A DNA stretch of 64,000 nucleotides from Brotaphodocola faecis (GTDB lineage: Bacteria > Bacillota > Clostridia > Lachnospirales > Lachnospiraceae). The notes under the pieces are model-generated. The model ran no database searches. It saw only the letters and a list, made by a program, of their open reading frames with translations, and was not told where the DNA came from. The position numbers and the translations under genes are program-made. The stretch covers positions 1-64,000 of the forward strand of contig NZ_JBBMFJ010000001.1 in assembly GCF_040096075.1 (NCBI RefSeq), in the 5' to 3' direction. Shown here one piece after another: positions 17,672 through 26,020 of this stretch (its first letter is position 1; each line of letters opens with the position of its first letter).

Positions 17672-19501
17672 CTATATGGAAATAATTCTTCCCAGTTCTG
17701 CCATCGTGCGGTGAGATATGGAAATGACCGTGCGGTCCGCGGATACCTGTTTCAGTGCCTTTAAGACGACCTGCTCGGTCTCCGCGTCCAGGTTCGCGGT
17801 GATCTCGTCCAGAAGAAGAAGTTCCGGGTCTGCTGCTGCCGCCCGGGCGATGGAAAGGAGCTGCCATTGTCCCTGGGAGAACAGCTCCGGCGTACACTCC
17901 GTATCGTAGCCGTGCTCCATCTGCATGATGGTTTCATCCAGGCCGGTCAGGACGGCGGCCCTCTTCACCGCTTCCATGGAAATATTTTTGTCAAACAGTG
18001 TAATCTGGTCTTTGACCGTGCCCGGCACCTGATGGAAGGACTGCTCCACATAGCCGAACCGTTTTCGCCGTTCTGTGTCCCGGATTTCCGATACCGGTCT
18101 GCCATGGAGAAGCACCGCTCCCTCCTGTGGGATATAAAGCCCCAGCAGCAGCTTTAAGATGGTGCTCTTTCCGGCACCGGTCCTGCCGGAGAGTGTGACC
18201 TGCTCGCCCTGCTGCACCTGAAAGCTCAAATGCTTCAGAACCATATGCTCATCGTAGCCGAAGGTGACGTTGCGAAATTCGATGACCGGAGCTGCCGTCC
18301 GGATACTGCCGGACTGACCTGCCTGATGGTCCTGCTCTGCCGTGCATTCCCGTGATTTTCCGCCAGCCGCAGGTTCCTGTTTCAGCACTGCACCAATCAC
18401 CTGCTTCTGATGCTTCTGCCTTGCTTCCCCACACATGGCCTCGGCATGTTCGACCGCCAAAGCAGGCTGCTCCTCCTGCCCCAGAAATTCATTGATCCGC
18501 TTTACACCCGCAATGGCGGACTGGATGGTCTGAATCTCCATGCCCAGGCTTTCCACTGGCGTGAAGATCTGGGAAATGTAATTCATAACCGCCACCGCCG
18601 TACCGGCTGACATGCCAAACAGCGTCAGCACCTTCGGATTGCCCGACGCGGAAAGCAGCATGACAATGGCTACCACCACTGCATTCAGAATCAGGATGAC
18701 CGGGGAGTAGACCGCATCGTAAAAGTTGGTTTTTTCCATGGCCCGATAGCTGTCACCGATGTAGCGGTCATACCGCTGTTCCATGTAGCTTTCCTTCCCC
18801 AGGGTATGAATGGTGCGGATGTTATGCAAAGTCTCCGGTACACACCCGGATGCCCGGCTCACGGCGCGGCGGTTCTCCAGCTGGGCCGCCAGCATATTTT
18901 TCTGCACGGTTCTGGTAAACAGAAACAGCACTGGAAGCAAAACCAGAAGCACCAGGGAAAGCCCCCGGTTGCGAAACCAGATTACCGCCAGAATGCTCAC
19001 AATGCGGCATGCATCGGCAAACATGCTGATGATGCCGGAGGTAAACAAATTCTCTACCGTGTCCACATCCCCCACAAACCGGGATACCAGCGCCCCCGGC
19101 TCCAGATGGGTCAGCCCGTCGGCTGTCAGCCGCTGCATCTTTGCCATCAGGCGGCTGCGCAGCGCATGGGTGATTTTCTGGCCAAATACCGTCAAAAGTC
19201 CCTCCCGCACCGCCTCCATCATGCCGGTCAGCGCTGTCAGGGCAAAATAAGCGATCACCAGGGAAAACGCAAGCTGTTCCCCGGAACTCAAGCGGTCCAC
19301 CACCGTTCCCAGAACCAAAGGCGGAAACAGGGAAACAACAACCGCGCCGCAGACCGTGACCGCAATTCCCAGTGACAGGACTGCCTTTTGACGAACAGTC
19401 TCCAGGATGATGCCGGCTACATGTTCCTTCCTGTTTGCAGGGCTGCTTTCCTTTCCATTCTGTGGGTTCATGGACATATCTGCCTGGTCAGTCTTCTTCA
19501 T
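17672..19501 (-). CDS. ABC exporter half-transporter with FSQGQ signature
   Basis: A 609-residue half-transporter with an N-terminal six-helix exporter domain and a C-terminal ATPase: Walker A GRTGAGKST, Q-loop YVEQSFHQ, Walker B LLLLDEITANLD, switch His in ISISHR. The signature reads LFSQGQWQLL in place of LSGGQ, a variant also known in some exporters. A stretch of about 70 polar residues (LAVEHAEAMCGEARQKHQ onward) separates the two domains. It starts within the end of the preceding ABC gene (14-base overlap; GGAGG before ATG 19501), so the pair probably makes a heterodimer. The second half-site with FSQGQ may be the less active one. Confidence 0.9.
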   Translation of the reverse strand: MKKTDQADMSMNPQNGKESSPANRKEHVAGIILETVRQKAVLSLGIAVTVCGAVVVSLFPPLVLGTVVDRLSSGEQLAFSLVIAYFALTALTGMMEAVREGLLTVFGQKITHALRSRLMAKMQRLTADGLTHLEPGALVSRFVGDVDTVENLFTSGIISMFADACRIVSILAVIWFRNRGLSLVLLVLLPVLFLFTRTVQKNMLAAQLENRRAVSRASGCVPETLHNIRTIHTLGKESYMEQRYDRYIGDSYRAMEKTNFYDAVYSPVILILNAVVVAIVMLLSASGNPKVLTLFGMSAGTAVAVMNYISQIFTPVESLGMEIQTIQSAIAGVKRINEFLGQEEQPALAVEHAEAMCGEARQKHQKQVIGAVLKQEPAAGGKSRECTAEQDHQAGQSGSIRTAAPVIEFRNVTFGYDEHMVLKHLSFQVQQGEQVTLSGRTGAGKSTILKLLLGLYIPQEGAVLLHGRPVSEIRDTERRKRFGYVEQSFHQVPGTVKDQITLFDKNISMEAVKRAAVLTGLDETIMQMEHGYDTECTPELFSQGQWQLLSIARAAAADPELLLLDEITANLDAETEQVVLKALKQVSADRTVISISHRTMAELGRIISI

Positions 19502-21272
19502 GACCTGCACCTCCTTCCTGTGCCGCAAACAGCTGCGCGTATTCCGGCACCTGTTTCAGCAGTTCTTCGTGTGTTCCCACTACGGTCTCTCCCGTCTCCA
19601 TCCAGATGATCTGATCCATCTGCGGGAACAGGTACAGCCGGTGGGAGATCAGAAGCACGATGCTGCCCTTCGCCATCTCCTGTAAATGCGCGAAGGCTTC
19701 CCGCTCTGTTGTCCGGTCCAGTGCCGAGAAGGGATCATCCAGAATCAGAAGAGGCTTTTTGTGGTACAGCGTCCGTGCCAGAGCCAGACGCTGCGCCTGG
19801 CCGCCGGATAACCGCACACCGCCATTTCCCACCAGCGTCTGAAGACCGTCCTCCACGGACGTTAAATCCTGGTCCAGACAGACCGCTTTCAGATAGGGTT
19901 CTGCCTCTCTGCCGCCGCCCAGACGGATGTTATTTTCTATGGTATCGTTAAAAAGCTCCGGGTCGTGCCCCAGATAGCCAATGATTCCGGCGCGCTTTTT
20001 CTCATCCATCTTTTGCAGTTCCTGTCCGTCAAACTGAATGCTGCCCTCATACGGATATTCGCACAGAAAGCTCTTTCCCAGCGTGGATTTTCCACAGGCC
20101 ACCGGCCCGGTGATGCCGATGATCTGCCCCGGCTCTGCGGAAAAATTCAGATGTTCAAACAGTTTTTTGCCGCCCGGATACGCAAAACCAAGGTCTGTAA
20201 CCTGCAATGTTCCCGGAAGCATCTTTGTGTTCATATGGCTGTCCCCGCTGACCTTCATAAACGGTTTGATGCGTTTCCAGGATACCTGTGCCTTATGGAC
20301 TGCATTGAACAGCTTTGCCGCGCTGGAGGATTTCACTGACAGTTTGGTAAAACAGGATAAAAATGTAGCGAAGGTGGCCACACTCCACGTGCTCCATCCC
20401 TCTCCCAGCACATTTTTTCCGCCGAAATAAAAGATAAACAGCACACCCGTCATGGAAATGACCCGGTAAAGCGGCTGCATGACGGTATTCCACACATTGG
20501 CTTTCACCGCTGCCTTTTCATAGGCGGACAGATTTTCCTCATAGGCCTGCCGCCGTTCTTCCTCGCAGCCAAACACCCGGTAAGTCAGGGCGTTGATGCC
20601 CCGGTCCAGAGTTGCTGCGCTTAAAATTCCTGACTGCTCCTTGCAGGCCGCTCCGGTCTTCTGGATCAGCCGTTTCATCTTCTCGGCAATGCAGTAGGAT
20701 ACCGGCGGAAAGATCAGAGCAAGCAGTGCCAGCCGCCAGTCATAAAACAGAAGCATTCCGGCATAGGCCATCAGTGCTACACCCGTATCAAATACTTCCG
20801 TGGTGAATTTCCGCATGCCCTCCACGCAGTCATCCACATCGAGAATGGCCTTGGTCATGACGGTTCCGGCACCTTCCTCCTGCAGCTCTGTCCTGCTTTT
20901 TCGCACCAGACTTCCGTAGATGATCTGCTTCATCCGGCGGTTTACGTTGTTGGCAAACCGGCGCACATAAAAGCGTTTCACATAGCGGGAACTCTGCACC
21001 ACCGCAATGGAGGCCACATAGGCACAGACCAGAGTCAGCATCTGCGACGCCCTGGATATACCCTGTAAAATCCGAATCAGACAGCCGGTCATGCGGCCCT
21101 CAAACCATGGGCCTGCCAGAAGTCCCAGGTTATAGATCAGTCCGGAAACGGTAATGACGATCAGGACCTTCCACTCTTTTCGGAAGTAGGAAAGGATCCG
21201 GTCGGGGCGAAATCCTTTGCCTGTATTTTCCATCTGTTTTCGCACCTCATCTGATTCCATCGTTTCACGCAT
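19488..21272 (-). CDS. ABC exporter half-transporter
   Basis: A 594-residue partner with an exporter membrane domain (about 30-320) and ATPase: Walker A GPVACGKST, signature LSGGQAQRLALARTL, Walker B LLILDDPFSALD, ISHR. Its start overlaps the stop of the MarR gene by 8 bases and its end overlaps the next ABC gene, giving a tight marR-ABC-ABC operon. Such operons usually export drugs, peptides or lipids under repression by the MarR protein; substrate unknown. Confidence 0.92.
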   Translation of the reverse strand: MRETMESDEVRKQMENTGKGFRPDRILSYFRKEWKVLIVITVSGLIYNLGLLAGPWFEGRMTGCLIRILQGISRASQMLTLVCAYVASIAVVQSSRYVKRFYVRRFANNVNRRMKQIIYGSLVRKSRTELQEEGAGTVMTKAILDVDDCVEGMRKFTTEVFDTGVALMAYAGMLLFYDWRLALLALIFPPVSYCIAEKMKRLIQKTGAACKEQSGILSAATLDRGINALTYRVFGCEEERRQAYEENLSAYEKAAVKANVWNTVMQPLYRVISMTGVLFIFYFGGKNVLGEGWSTWSVATFATFLSCFTKLSVKSSSAAKLFNAVHKAQVSWKRIKPFMKVSGDSHMNTKMLPGTLQVTDLGFAYPGGKKLFEHLNFSAEPGQIIGITGPVACGKSTLGKSFLCEYPYEGSIQFDGQELQKMDEKKRAGIIGYLGHDPELFNDTIENNIRLGGGREAEPYLKAVCLDQDLTSVEDGLQTLVGNGGVRLSGGQAQRLALARTLYHKKPLLILDDPFSALDRTTEREAFAHLQEMAKGSIVLLISHRLYLFPQMDQIIWMETGETVVGTHEELLKQVPEYAQLFAAQEGGAGHEED

Positions 21273-21843
21273 CTTCCTGCACCTTCTCTCTATCAGTGGG
21301 CCGCTCTGTGCTCTCCTGGTCTTCTACCGGTGGGCTGGACTGTGCTGCTTTCCACAGTCTATCCGTCTGAACATCCGTTTCATCTATCATTTTCACGCGC
21401 TCTGCCACATGTGCAAATCCTGCCTGCCGCTCCCGCTTGGAGCGCCAGTACAGCGCATCCAGCGTTTTGCAGAACTGCTCCCGTTCTGCCTCCGGCAGTT
21501 CTTCTAACAGCCAGTCATAAAAGATTGTTTCAATCCGTGCCTTGGAATTCTTCAGATTTTCCGCCAGTTTCGTCGCGTAAAGAAGCTGGCTCCTGCCATC
21601 CTTCGGATTCGGTTTGCGGATCAGATAACCTTTTGCCTCCAGGCTGGAAGCCCGTCTGGCCGCCGCCCCCTTGTCAATCTGAAGCTGCTCCCGCACCTGG
21701 GTCTGCGTAATACCCGGATTGTGCCGTACAAGATGAATAAAATCAAACTCCGCCGTGCCAATGCCATCTTCTTTCATAGTCTGCACTGTAAATTTGCTGA
21801 CCTCCCGCGCAATCTTGGTCATTTTTCTTTCTGTCTGATCCAT
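21265..21843 (-). CDS. MarR family transcriptional regulator
   Basis: A 192-residue winged-helix regulator. The DNA-binding part reads HNPGITQTQVREQLQIDKGAAARRASSLEAKGYL followed by the wing RKPNPKDGRSQLLYAT. ATG 21843 follows GGGCAGGGAAA. The C-terminal 60 residues are longer and more polar than usual. It is the first gene of the operon with the two ABC half-transporters, and a palindrome over the operon promoter suggests autorepression. Confidence 0.92.
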   Translation of the reverse strand: MDQTERKMTKIAREVSKFTVQTMKEDGIGTAEFDFIHLVRHNPGITQTQVREQLQIDKGAAARRASSLEAKGYLIRKPNPKDGRSQLLYATKLAENLKNSKARIETIFYDWLLEELPEAEREQFCKTLDALYWRSKRERQAGFAHVAERVKMIDETDVQTDRLWKAAQSSPPVEDQESTERPTDREKVQEDA

Positions 21844-21872
21844 ACATTTCCCTGCCCTTCCTATAAAACAAA

Positions 21873-21911
21873 AACGCACACCCGCTGAGATTTCTCCGGC
21901 GAATGTGCGTT
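21873..21911 (-). promoter_or_regulatory. Terminator-like hairpin in the marR leader
   Basis: On the minus strand AACGCACATTCGC and GCGGGTGTGCGTT pair at 11 of 13 positions and are followed by TTTTGTTTTATAG, between the promoter and marR. This is the form of an intrinsic terminator placed in a leader, suggesting attenuation of the exporter operon. No leader peptide was identified. Confidence 0.5.
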
Positions 21912-21933
21912 AGATGTATCTGCAACCATTTAG

Positions 21934-21962
21934 ATGATAGTGCAACTATTTTTTGTTGTCAA
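21934..21962 (-). promoter_or_regulatory. marR-ABC promoter with palindromic operator
   Basis: TTGACA (21957-21962), 17 bases, TATCAT (21934-21939) on the minus strand: a near-consensus promoter. The palindrome ATAGT-TGC-ACTAT at 21937-21949 overlaps the -10 box, and GTTGCA recurs about 20 bases downstream. The most likely ligand is the MarR protein of this operon. Confidence 0.65.
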
Positions 21963-22040
21963 GTAAATTCATCCCAGACCTTTTTATGCTTCAGTAACTG
22001 ATAGATTGCTCTCCCATCCTCTCTCCCAAATGTCCAGACA

Positions 22041-22148
22041 CGCCTGGGGCACGCTGATATCAACACCACCTTACAGGTCTACACTCACGCCACCGAAAAG
22101 ATGGCAGAGCGCAGTGTAGAAATCTTTGAAAAGGCAATAAGCCTTTGA
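22041..22148 (+). pseudogene. C-terminal remnant of a tyrosine integrase
   Basis: Thirty-five codons ending in TGA read RLGHADINTTLQVYTHAT and then a helical tail ending KAISL. This is the last part of a phage/transposon-type tyrosine recombinase, with the LGHADINTT motif and the catalytic Tyr in QVYTH. Nothing upstream continues the frame as integrase. It is followed by a hairpin (TTTGACAAC/GTTGTCAAA, 22144-22174) that may be its old terminator, and by GGGCTT/AAGCCC (22176-22202). It marks an earlier integration at the edge of the island. Confidence 0.8.
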
Positions 22149-22210
22149 CAACATCTCAAAAAAGCGTTGTCAAATGGGCTTTCGTAGTCACTCAGGAAGC
22201 CCACAAACCC

Positions 22211-23893
22211 TTATTTTACGCGGGTCAAAAGCGCAATGGTTTCGACGGTTGTTTCAGTTTCCAAGGGAAGTTCTTTCACTTCCTCGCCATCAACAGGCAC
22301 AGGGAAGTTGAACACAATCTTCCTTATCCAGCTACCGTCTTTCCTCTTTTCCGGGAACATCTCAATTCGCTCGATAAAGGCTTTCATAAACTCTTTCTGT
22401 TCCGCTTCCGTTGCGGAATGGTAGACTTCATCAAATGCCAGTAAGAGCCTGTAAATGTTATCGCCAGAGATTTTCTCCTGCTGGATGCTGCGTATTTGAC
22501 TTTGCAATTCGCCAATCTGAACCTCGATTTCCTCTATGATATCATACTGCTCATCATAGCGTCGCTGCAAGTCCAAAATCTTTCTGTCATAGTGGGCATC
22601 ATTGATGTCCAGAGTATCCATCTGACGCTCCAAGCGGTTTTTCGTGCCAAAGGCTTGCTTTAGCTGCCCTTGCAGGACGGCAATCTGCTTTTCCATATCT
22701 TCTGTATCAACCGCTGTTCCGATTTTCGCTTGAATTGCTTCTACAAATCGGGGATTGTTGACCATAGCGGAAATGACCTTCGCCACAAATTTGTTGATCT
22801 CTGCCTGCTCGATATTCAGCCGGAAGCTGCACTCATGTCCTGTCGGTGTAACCGTATTTTTGCAGTAGTAATAATACCGTGTTTTCTTGTCCTTGCTGTG
22901 TGCCTTGGCGATATTGCCGTACATACTCTTTCCGCAGCAAGGGCATTTCAAGATACCGGACAGGATGTGGGCGTGATCTGGATTGTTGACCTTTTCCCGC
23001 TTAAAGGAATTGATCTTGCGCTTCTCCTGTGCCAGATACCAATCTTCTTCGGAAATAATGGCTTCGTGCTGCCCATCGTAAACAGGGAACTCCGACTGCT
23101 CAACCACGTGCATCTCATTTCTTGTACCCTGTTTCTTTTCGGTTCTCCGTCTGCCATAAGCAATTTTACCCATATAAACGGGATTGTCCAGTACGTCCTG
23201 CACGAAGTTTCTTGAAAATCCGGGGATGGTGTTATTCTGCCGCAGTTTCTTGATAAAACCGTTGCGGTTCAGATATTTGGCTACTCCGGCAACGCCCTCG
23301 TTGGTATGGATGTAGCGGTCATAAATAACACGGATTACTTCTACTTCATCCTCCGCAATGACAAGATTTCCGTTTTCCAGTTTATATCCATAGGGAGCAA
23401 AACCGCCGTTCCACTTGCCCTCACGAGCCTTTTGTTCCCGTCCCGCCATTGTCTGTGTGCGGATATTCTCTCGCTCGATTTCTGCCACCGCAGACAGCAC
23501 GGAGATCATCAGCTTTCCGGCATCCTTGGAGCTGTCAATGCCATCCTCCACGCAGATCAGGTTGACACCAAAATCCTGCATGAGCTGCAAAGAGTTCAGA
23601 ACATCGGCTGCATTTCTGCCAAATCGGGAGAGCTTAAAGACAAGCACATAGGAAATGCCGTCTTTGCCGTCCTGGATATCGTTCAACATCTGTTGGAACT
23701 CCTGCCGCCCTTGGATGTTCTTGCCGGAAAATCCCTCGTCAGAATACTCCCCGACAACGATCATATCTTCGTATGCCGCATACTTCCGCAGCTTGTCACG
23801 TTGGGCATCCAAGCTGTACCCGTCTACCTGCATGGAGGTGGACACTCTCGTATATAGATAACATTTAAGTTTCTTCTTTTTCAGAATCGCCAC
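22211..23893 (-). CDS. Large serine recombinase
   Basis: A 560-residue site-specific recombinase. The resolvase domain begins LYTRVSTSMQVDGYSLDAQ with nucleophile Ser18 and continues with SRFGRNAADVLN and AEIERENIRTQ. A recombinase domain (about 160-290) is followed by a zinc ribbon (CPCCGKSMYG ... YYYYCKN) and a coiled-coil region (about 380-470). Enzymes of this type integrate and excise mobile elements at short att sites. The first 29 bases overlap the XRE gene, so the two are translationally coupled. It is the leftmost intact gene of the element, the usual place next to an attachment site. Confidence 0.95.
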   Translation of the reverse strand: MAILKKKKLKCYLYTRVSTSMQVDGYSLDAQRDKLRKYAAYEDMIVVGEYSDEGFSGKNIQGRQEFQQMLNDIQDGKDGISYVLVFKLSRFGRNAADVLNSLQLMQDFGVNLICVEDGIDSSKDAGKLMISVLSAVAEIERENIRTQTMAGREQKAREGKWNGGFAPYGYKLENGNLVIAEDEVEVIRVIYDRYIHTNEGVAGVAKYLNRNGFIKKLRQNNTIPGFSRNFVQDVLDNPVYMGKIAYGRRRTEKKQGTRNEMHVVEQSEFPVYDGQHEAIISEEDWYLAQEKRKINSFKREKVNNPDHAHILSGILKCPCCGKSMYGNIAKAHSKDKKTRYYYYCKNTVTPTGHECSFRLNIEQAEINKFVAKVISAMVNNPRFVEAIQAKIGTAVDTEDMEKQIAVLQGQLKQAFGTKNRLERQMDTLDINDAHYDRKILDLQRRYDEQYDIIEEIEVQIGELQSQIRSIQQEKISGDNIYRLLLAFDEVYHSATEAEQKEFMKAFIERIEMFPEKRKDGSWIRKIVFNFPVPVDGEEVKELPLETETTVETIALLTRVK

Positions 23894-24095
23894 CTCCCTC
23901 GCTCATTTCTTTTACCATCAATCCCTCGTTGCGGATATAATACTCCAAAAGTCTCAGCACATAATCCGGTGCATGGCGGTTGTCCAGTTCCCACTCAGTC
24001 ATCGTCCGGTACGGGATATTGACGAGCTTGCAAAAGTCCTTCCGGTTTAGTCCTGTGCTTTCCCGCAACTTTATAATTCTGTTTTTACAATCCAT
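23865..24095 (-). CDS. XRE-like helix-turn-helix regulator
   Basis: A 76-residue protein whose first 60 residues form a helix-turn-helix: IIKLRESTGLNRKDFCKLVNIPYRTMTEWE. Its end overlaps the recombinase start. ATG 24095 follows AGGGAGATAGGAAG. A 13-base inverted repeat brackets its promoter, so it most likely controls its own synthesis and that of the recombinase. Confidence 0.8.
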   Translation of the reverse strand: MDCKNRIIKLRESTGLNRKDFCKLVNIPYRTMTEWELDNRHAPDYVLRLLEYYIRNEGLMVKEMSEGGGDSEKEET

Positions 24096-24120
24096 CTTCC
24101 TATCTCCCTAAAAACAAAAA

Positions 24121-24171
24121 TACACGTTGCGTAATCATTATAGCACAGCTACATCGAATACGCAACGTGTA
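24121..24171 (-). promoter_or_regulatory. Inverted repeat bracketing the XRE promoter; also terminator-like
   Basis: TACACGTTGCGTA (24121-24133) and TACGCAACGTGTA (24159-24171) are perfect 13-base inverted arms. On the minus strand TTGCGT (24160-24165) lies in the first arm, then 17 bases, then TATAAT (24137-24142) with TGC before it, then the second arm followed by TTTTTGTTTTT. The arms can act as operator half-sites for the XRE protein, and the same sequence can fold as a terminator for the relaxase transcript with the promoter in its loop. Confidence 0.7.
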
Positions 24172-24183
24172 AATTGCAAATTT

Positions 24184-24369
24184 TTACGCAGCCTTATCCG
24201 TTAAAGGCTGCGCTTGCTTCTCATCCTTGGAACACTCCACCGTTTGTGGAGCGTCCTGCTCCAATTTATCCAAAACCTGATGCCCGTATTTCTGGAGCAA
24301 CTGGGTCATAACATCCACACAGCGGTCAAATGCCGCATTATATTTCGCTTCCTCATAGTATTTCTTCAA
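24184..24369 (-). CDS. Small hypothetical protein of the mobile element
   Basis: A 61-residue protein of unknown function, starting at TTG 24369 with GGAGGG eight bases upstream. The first half is helical (YYEEAKYNAAFDRCVDVMTQ) and the tail is polar. It begins 15 bases after the relaxase stop and is probably in the same transcript. Confidence 0.55.
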   Translation of the reverse strand: MKKYYEEAKYNAAFDRCVDVMTQLLQKYGHQVLDKLEQDAPQTVECSKDEKQAQPLTDKAA

Positions 24370-24384
24370 TAGGCAATCCCTCCA

Positions 24385-25674
24385 TCAAATTTCCATATCC
24401 TGTCCACGCTTGCGGGCAGGGTGCTGGTGTTCCTGTGTTTCCTTTCCTCTGGCGAGGACGGCAGAAATAAAAGCCCGAACTCTTTCGGATGCGATTTCCA
24501 GTGCATCCAGAAAGGGTTGGGCTTTCTGTTTGAGTTCCATATATTTTTCGTTTACCGCTTCATACCGCTGCTTCCAGATGGAAACCGTCTTTTCTGCGGA
24601 AGCCAGTTTTTCTTTCAGACGCTTATTGTCGGCATTGGCGATAATGCCGTTGACCGCATAGCGTTTGAGTGTGCCGCATTCATCCGGTGTCAGCGTGATA
24701 TTGTTTCCGAATGTGGCTTTCTTGCCCATCGCTTCAATGTCCTGCACCGTCAGCGCAATGGTCTTTGCTGTCTTGGTTTCCTTTTGCAGAGCTTCCAGCT
24801 TCTTTTTCTGCTTTTCCGTGGCAGACTTGGCATCCTCCAAACTCTGTTCTGCCTGTGCCACCTGTCCGGTCACAGCTTCTAAACGCTGCTGTTCTGCCTG
24901 TACCTTGAACTGTGTCACCGTCAGATGTTCCTCGGTACTGCCACGCTCTCCACGCTCTACATCGGTATATCCGGCAGCTCGCATGAAATGAAAAAAGTCA
25001 TCCTGCAACACACTGTAGGACGACTTCAATATCTTTTTCCCTTTTGCGTTCAGCATCGGATTGCCGTTCTCGTCAAGTACCGGCTTTGAGTCCCATTTCT
25101 TACTGCGGCTGACTTGTGTGATCGTTTCTTTTACTGTTCCCCGGAGGGATTCATCCTTGCACCGCTTTGACCAAAGGATCTGCTTTTCCACCACTGGGAT
25201 ATAAACCACATGAAGGTGGTAGTGGTACACATCCTCGCCCAGAGCTTCGGACATTGCCCGGTTGCGCTCGTCGGCGTGCATCACAGCGGAGAGGATATAC
25301 TGCTCACCGCCCACGATCTCCACGGCAGCTTTATAGGCATCGGCATAAAACTGTTTTGCAAATTCATAGCCACCGTGGTTGTAGAAGTAAGCGGAGTTCA
25401 CATCGAAGATCAACTCGCCGTATTTGACGGCATCCGGTTTCAGACCTCTGGTGGAGATCACGCCATCCTGCTCCATCTGTTCAAACATTTTCACATAATC
25501 GTCCGTGGGTGCTTTGAAATGAACGTTCATGGAAGTGCGCTCCGGTACGATGTCCTGATTGCTGTAGCTGTCCTTTTCACGCTCATTGTGTTCCTGTACC
25601 TTCGCCACATCTGCTGGGGTTTCCAAGTCCTGATTTCTGGCTACGGTACGGTCTATTCCATCATTTCTTGCCAT
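24385..25674 (-). CDS. MobV-type (Mob/Pre) relaxase
   Basis: A 429-residue relaxase for conjugative mobilization. The N-terminal domain has VMHADERNRAM followed by the HxH metal motif in YHYHLHVVYIPV, the pattern that binds the metal used for nicking in MobV proteins. Residues from about 270 onward form a long coiled coil (QAEQQRLEAVTGQVAQAEQS and further), as in plasmid Pre/Mob proteins. ATG 25674 follows AAAGGACAAAAATTCT. An oriT-like hairpin lies 62 bases upstream. There is no type IV secretion gene in the window, so transfer would need a helper. Confidence 0.88.
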   Translation of the reverse strand: MARNDGIDRTVARNQDLETPADVAKVQEHNEREKDSYSNQDIVPERTSMNVHFKAPTDDYVKMFEQMEQDGVISTRGLKPDAVKYGELIFDVNSAYFYNHGGYEFAKQFYADAYKAAVEIVGGEQYILSAVMHADERNRAMSEALGEDVYHYHLHVVYIPVVEKQILWSKRCKDESLRGTVKETITQVSRSKKWDSKPVLDENGNPMLNAKGKKILKSSYSVLQDDFFHFMRAAGYTDVERGERGSTEEHLTVTQFKVQAEQQRLEAVTGQVAQAEQSLEDAKSATEKQKKKLEALQKETKTAKTIALTVQDIEAMGKKATFGNNITLTPDECGTLKRYAVNGIIANADNKRLKEKLASAEKTVSIWKQRYEAVNEKYMELKQKAQPFLDALEIASERVRAFISAVLARGKETQEHQHPARKRGQDMEI

Positions 25675-25735
25675 AGAATTTTTGTCCTTTCTTTGGGATT
25701 TGCAGACAGCGGGGGCTACGGAGAGGCACTTTTTC

Positions 25736-25763
25736 AAAGTGTAATAACCCACTATTACACTTT
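25736..25763 (-). other. Candidate oriT (MobV nick-site hairpin)
   Basis: AAAGTGTAATA and TATTACACTTT are perfect 11-base arms around a 6-base loop. On the minus strand the centre reads ATAGTGGGTTAT, close to the pMV158 oriT centre ATAGTGTGTTAT, whose nick follows TAGTGTG. The place immediately upstream of a MobV relaxase gene fits. The predicted nick is after TAGTGGG. Confidence 0.7.
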
Positions 25764-25779
25764 CATCCATACTGGCTGC

Positions 25780-26020
25780 AAAGTGCCGTGGGCTCTCCGA
25801 GGGCTCTCCCGAGGGGGAATGCGGTCACTGCGGTGACCTCTGCTGACCATGGGAAAATGTCTGCGCCTTTTCCCATGGTCAGCCCGTCTGCATGAAGCTG
25901 TTCTGCAGAACATTTCTTGCAGACGGCGGCAGCGAAAACCGTATCTTTCACTGCCTGTCCATAGGCAGCACTGCGGTGCGCCTATGGGGACGGGAGATGC
26001 GAGGGGCTGTTGCCGGGGCA
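25780..26020. repeat. Hairpin-dense non-coding tract beside oriT
   Basis: This gene-free tract contains a series of perfect inverted repeats: GGTCAC/GTGACC (25823-25838); CTGACCATGGGAAAA/TTTTCCCATGGTCAG (25843-25882, 15-base arms, 10-base loop); GTCTGCA/TGCAGAC (25886-25924) enclosing the 12-base palindrome GTTCTGCAGAAC; CCATAGG/CCTATGG (25959-25987) enclosing GCAC/GTGC. Such fields occur at origins of transfer, lagging-strand origins and in structured RNAs. Which applies is unknown. Confidence 0.6.
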
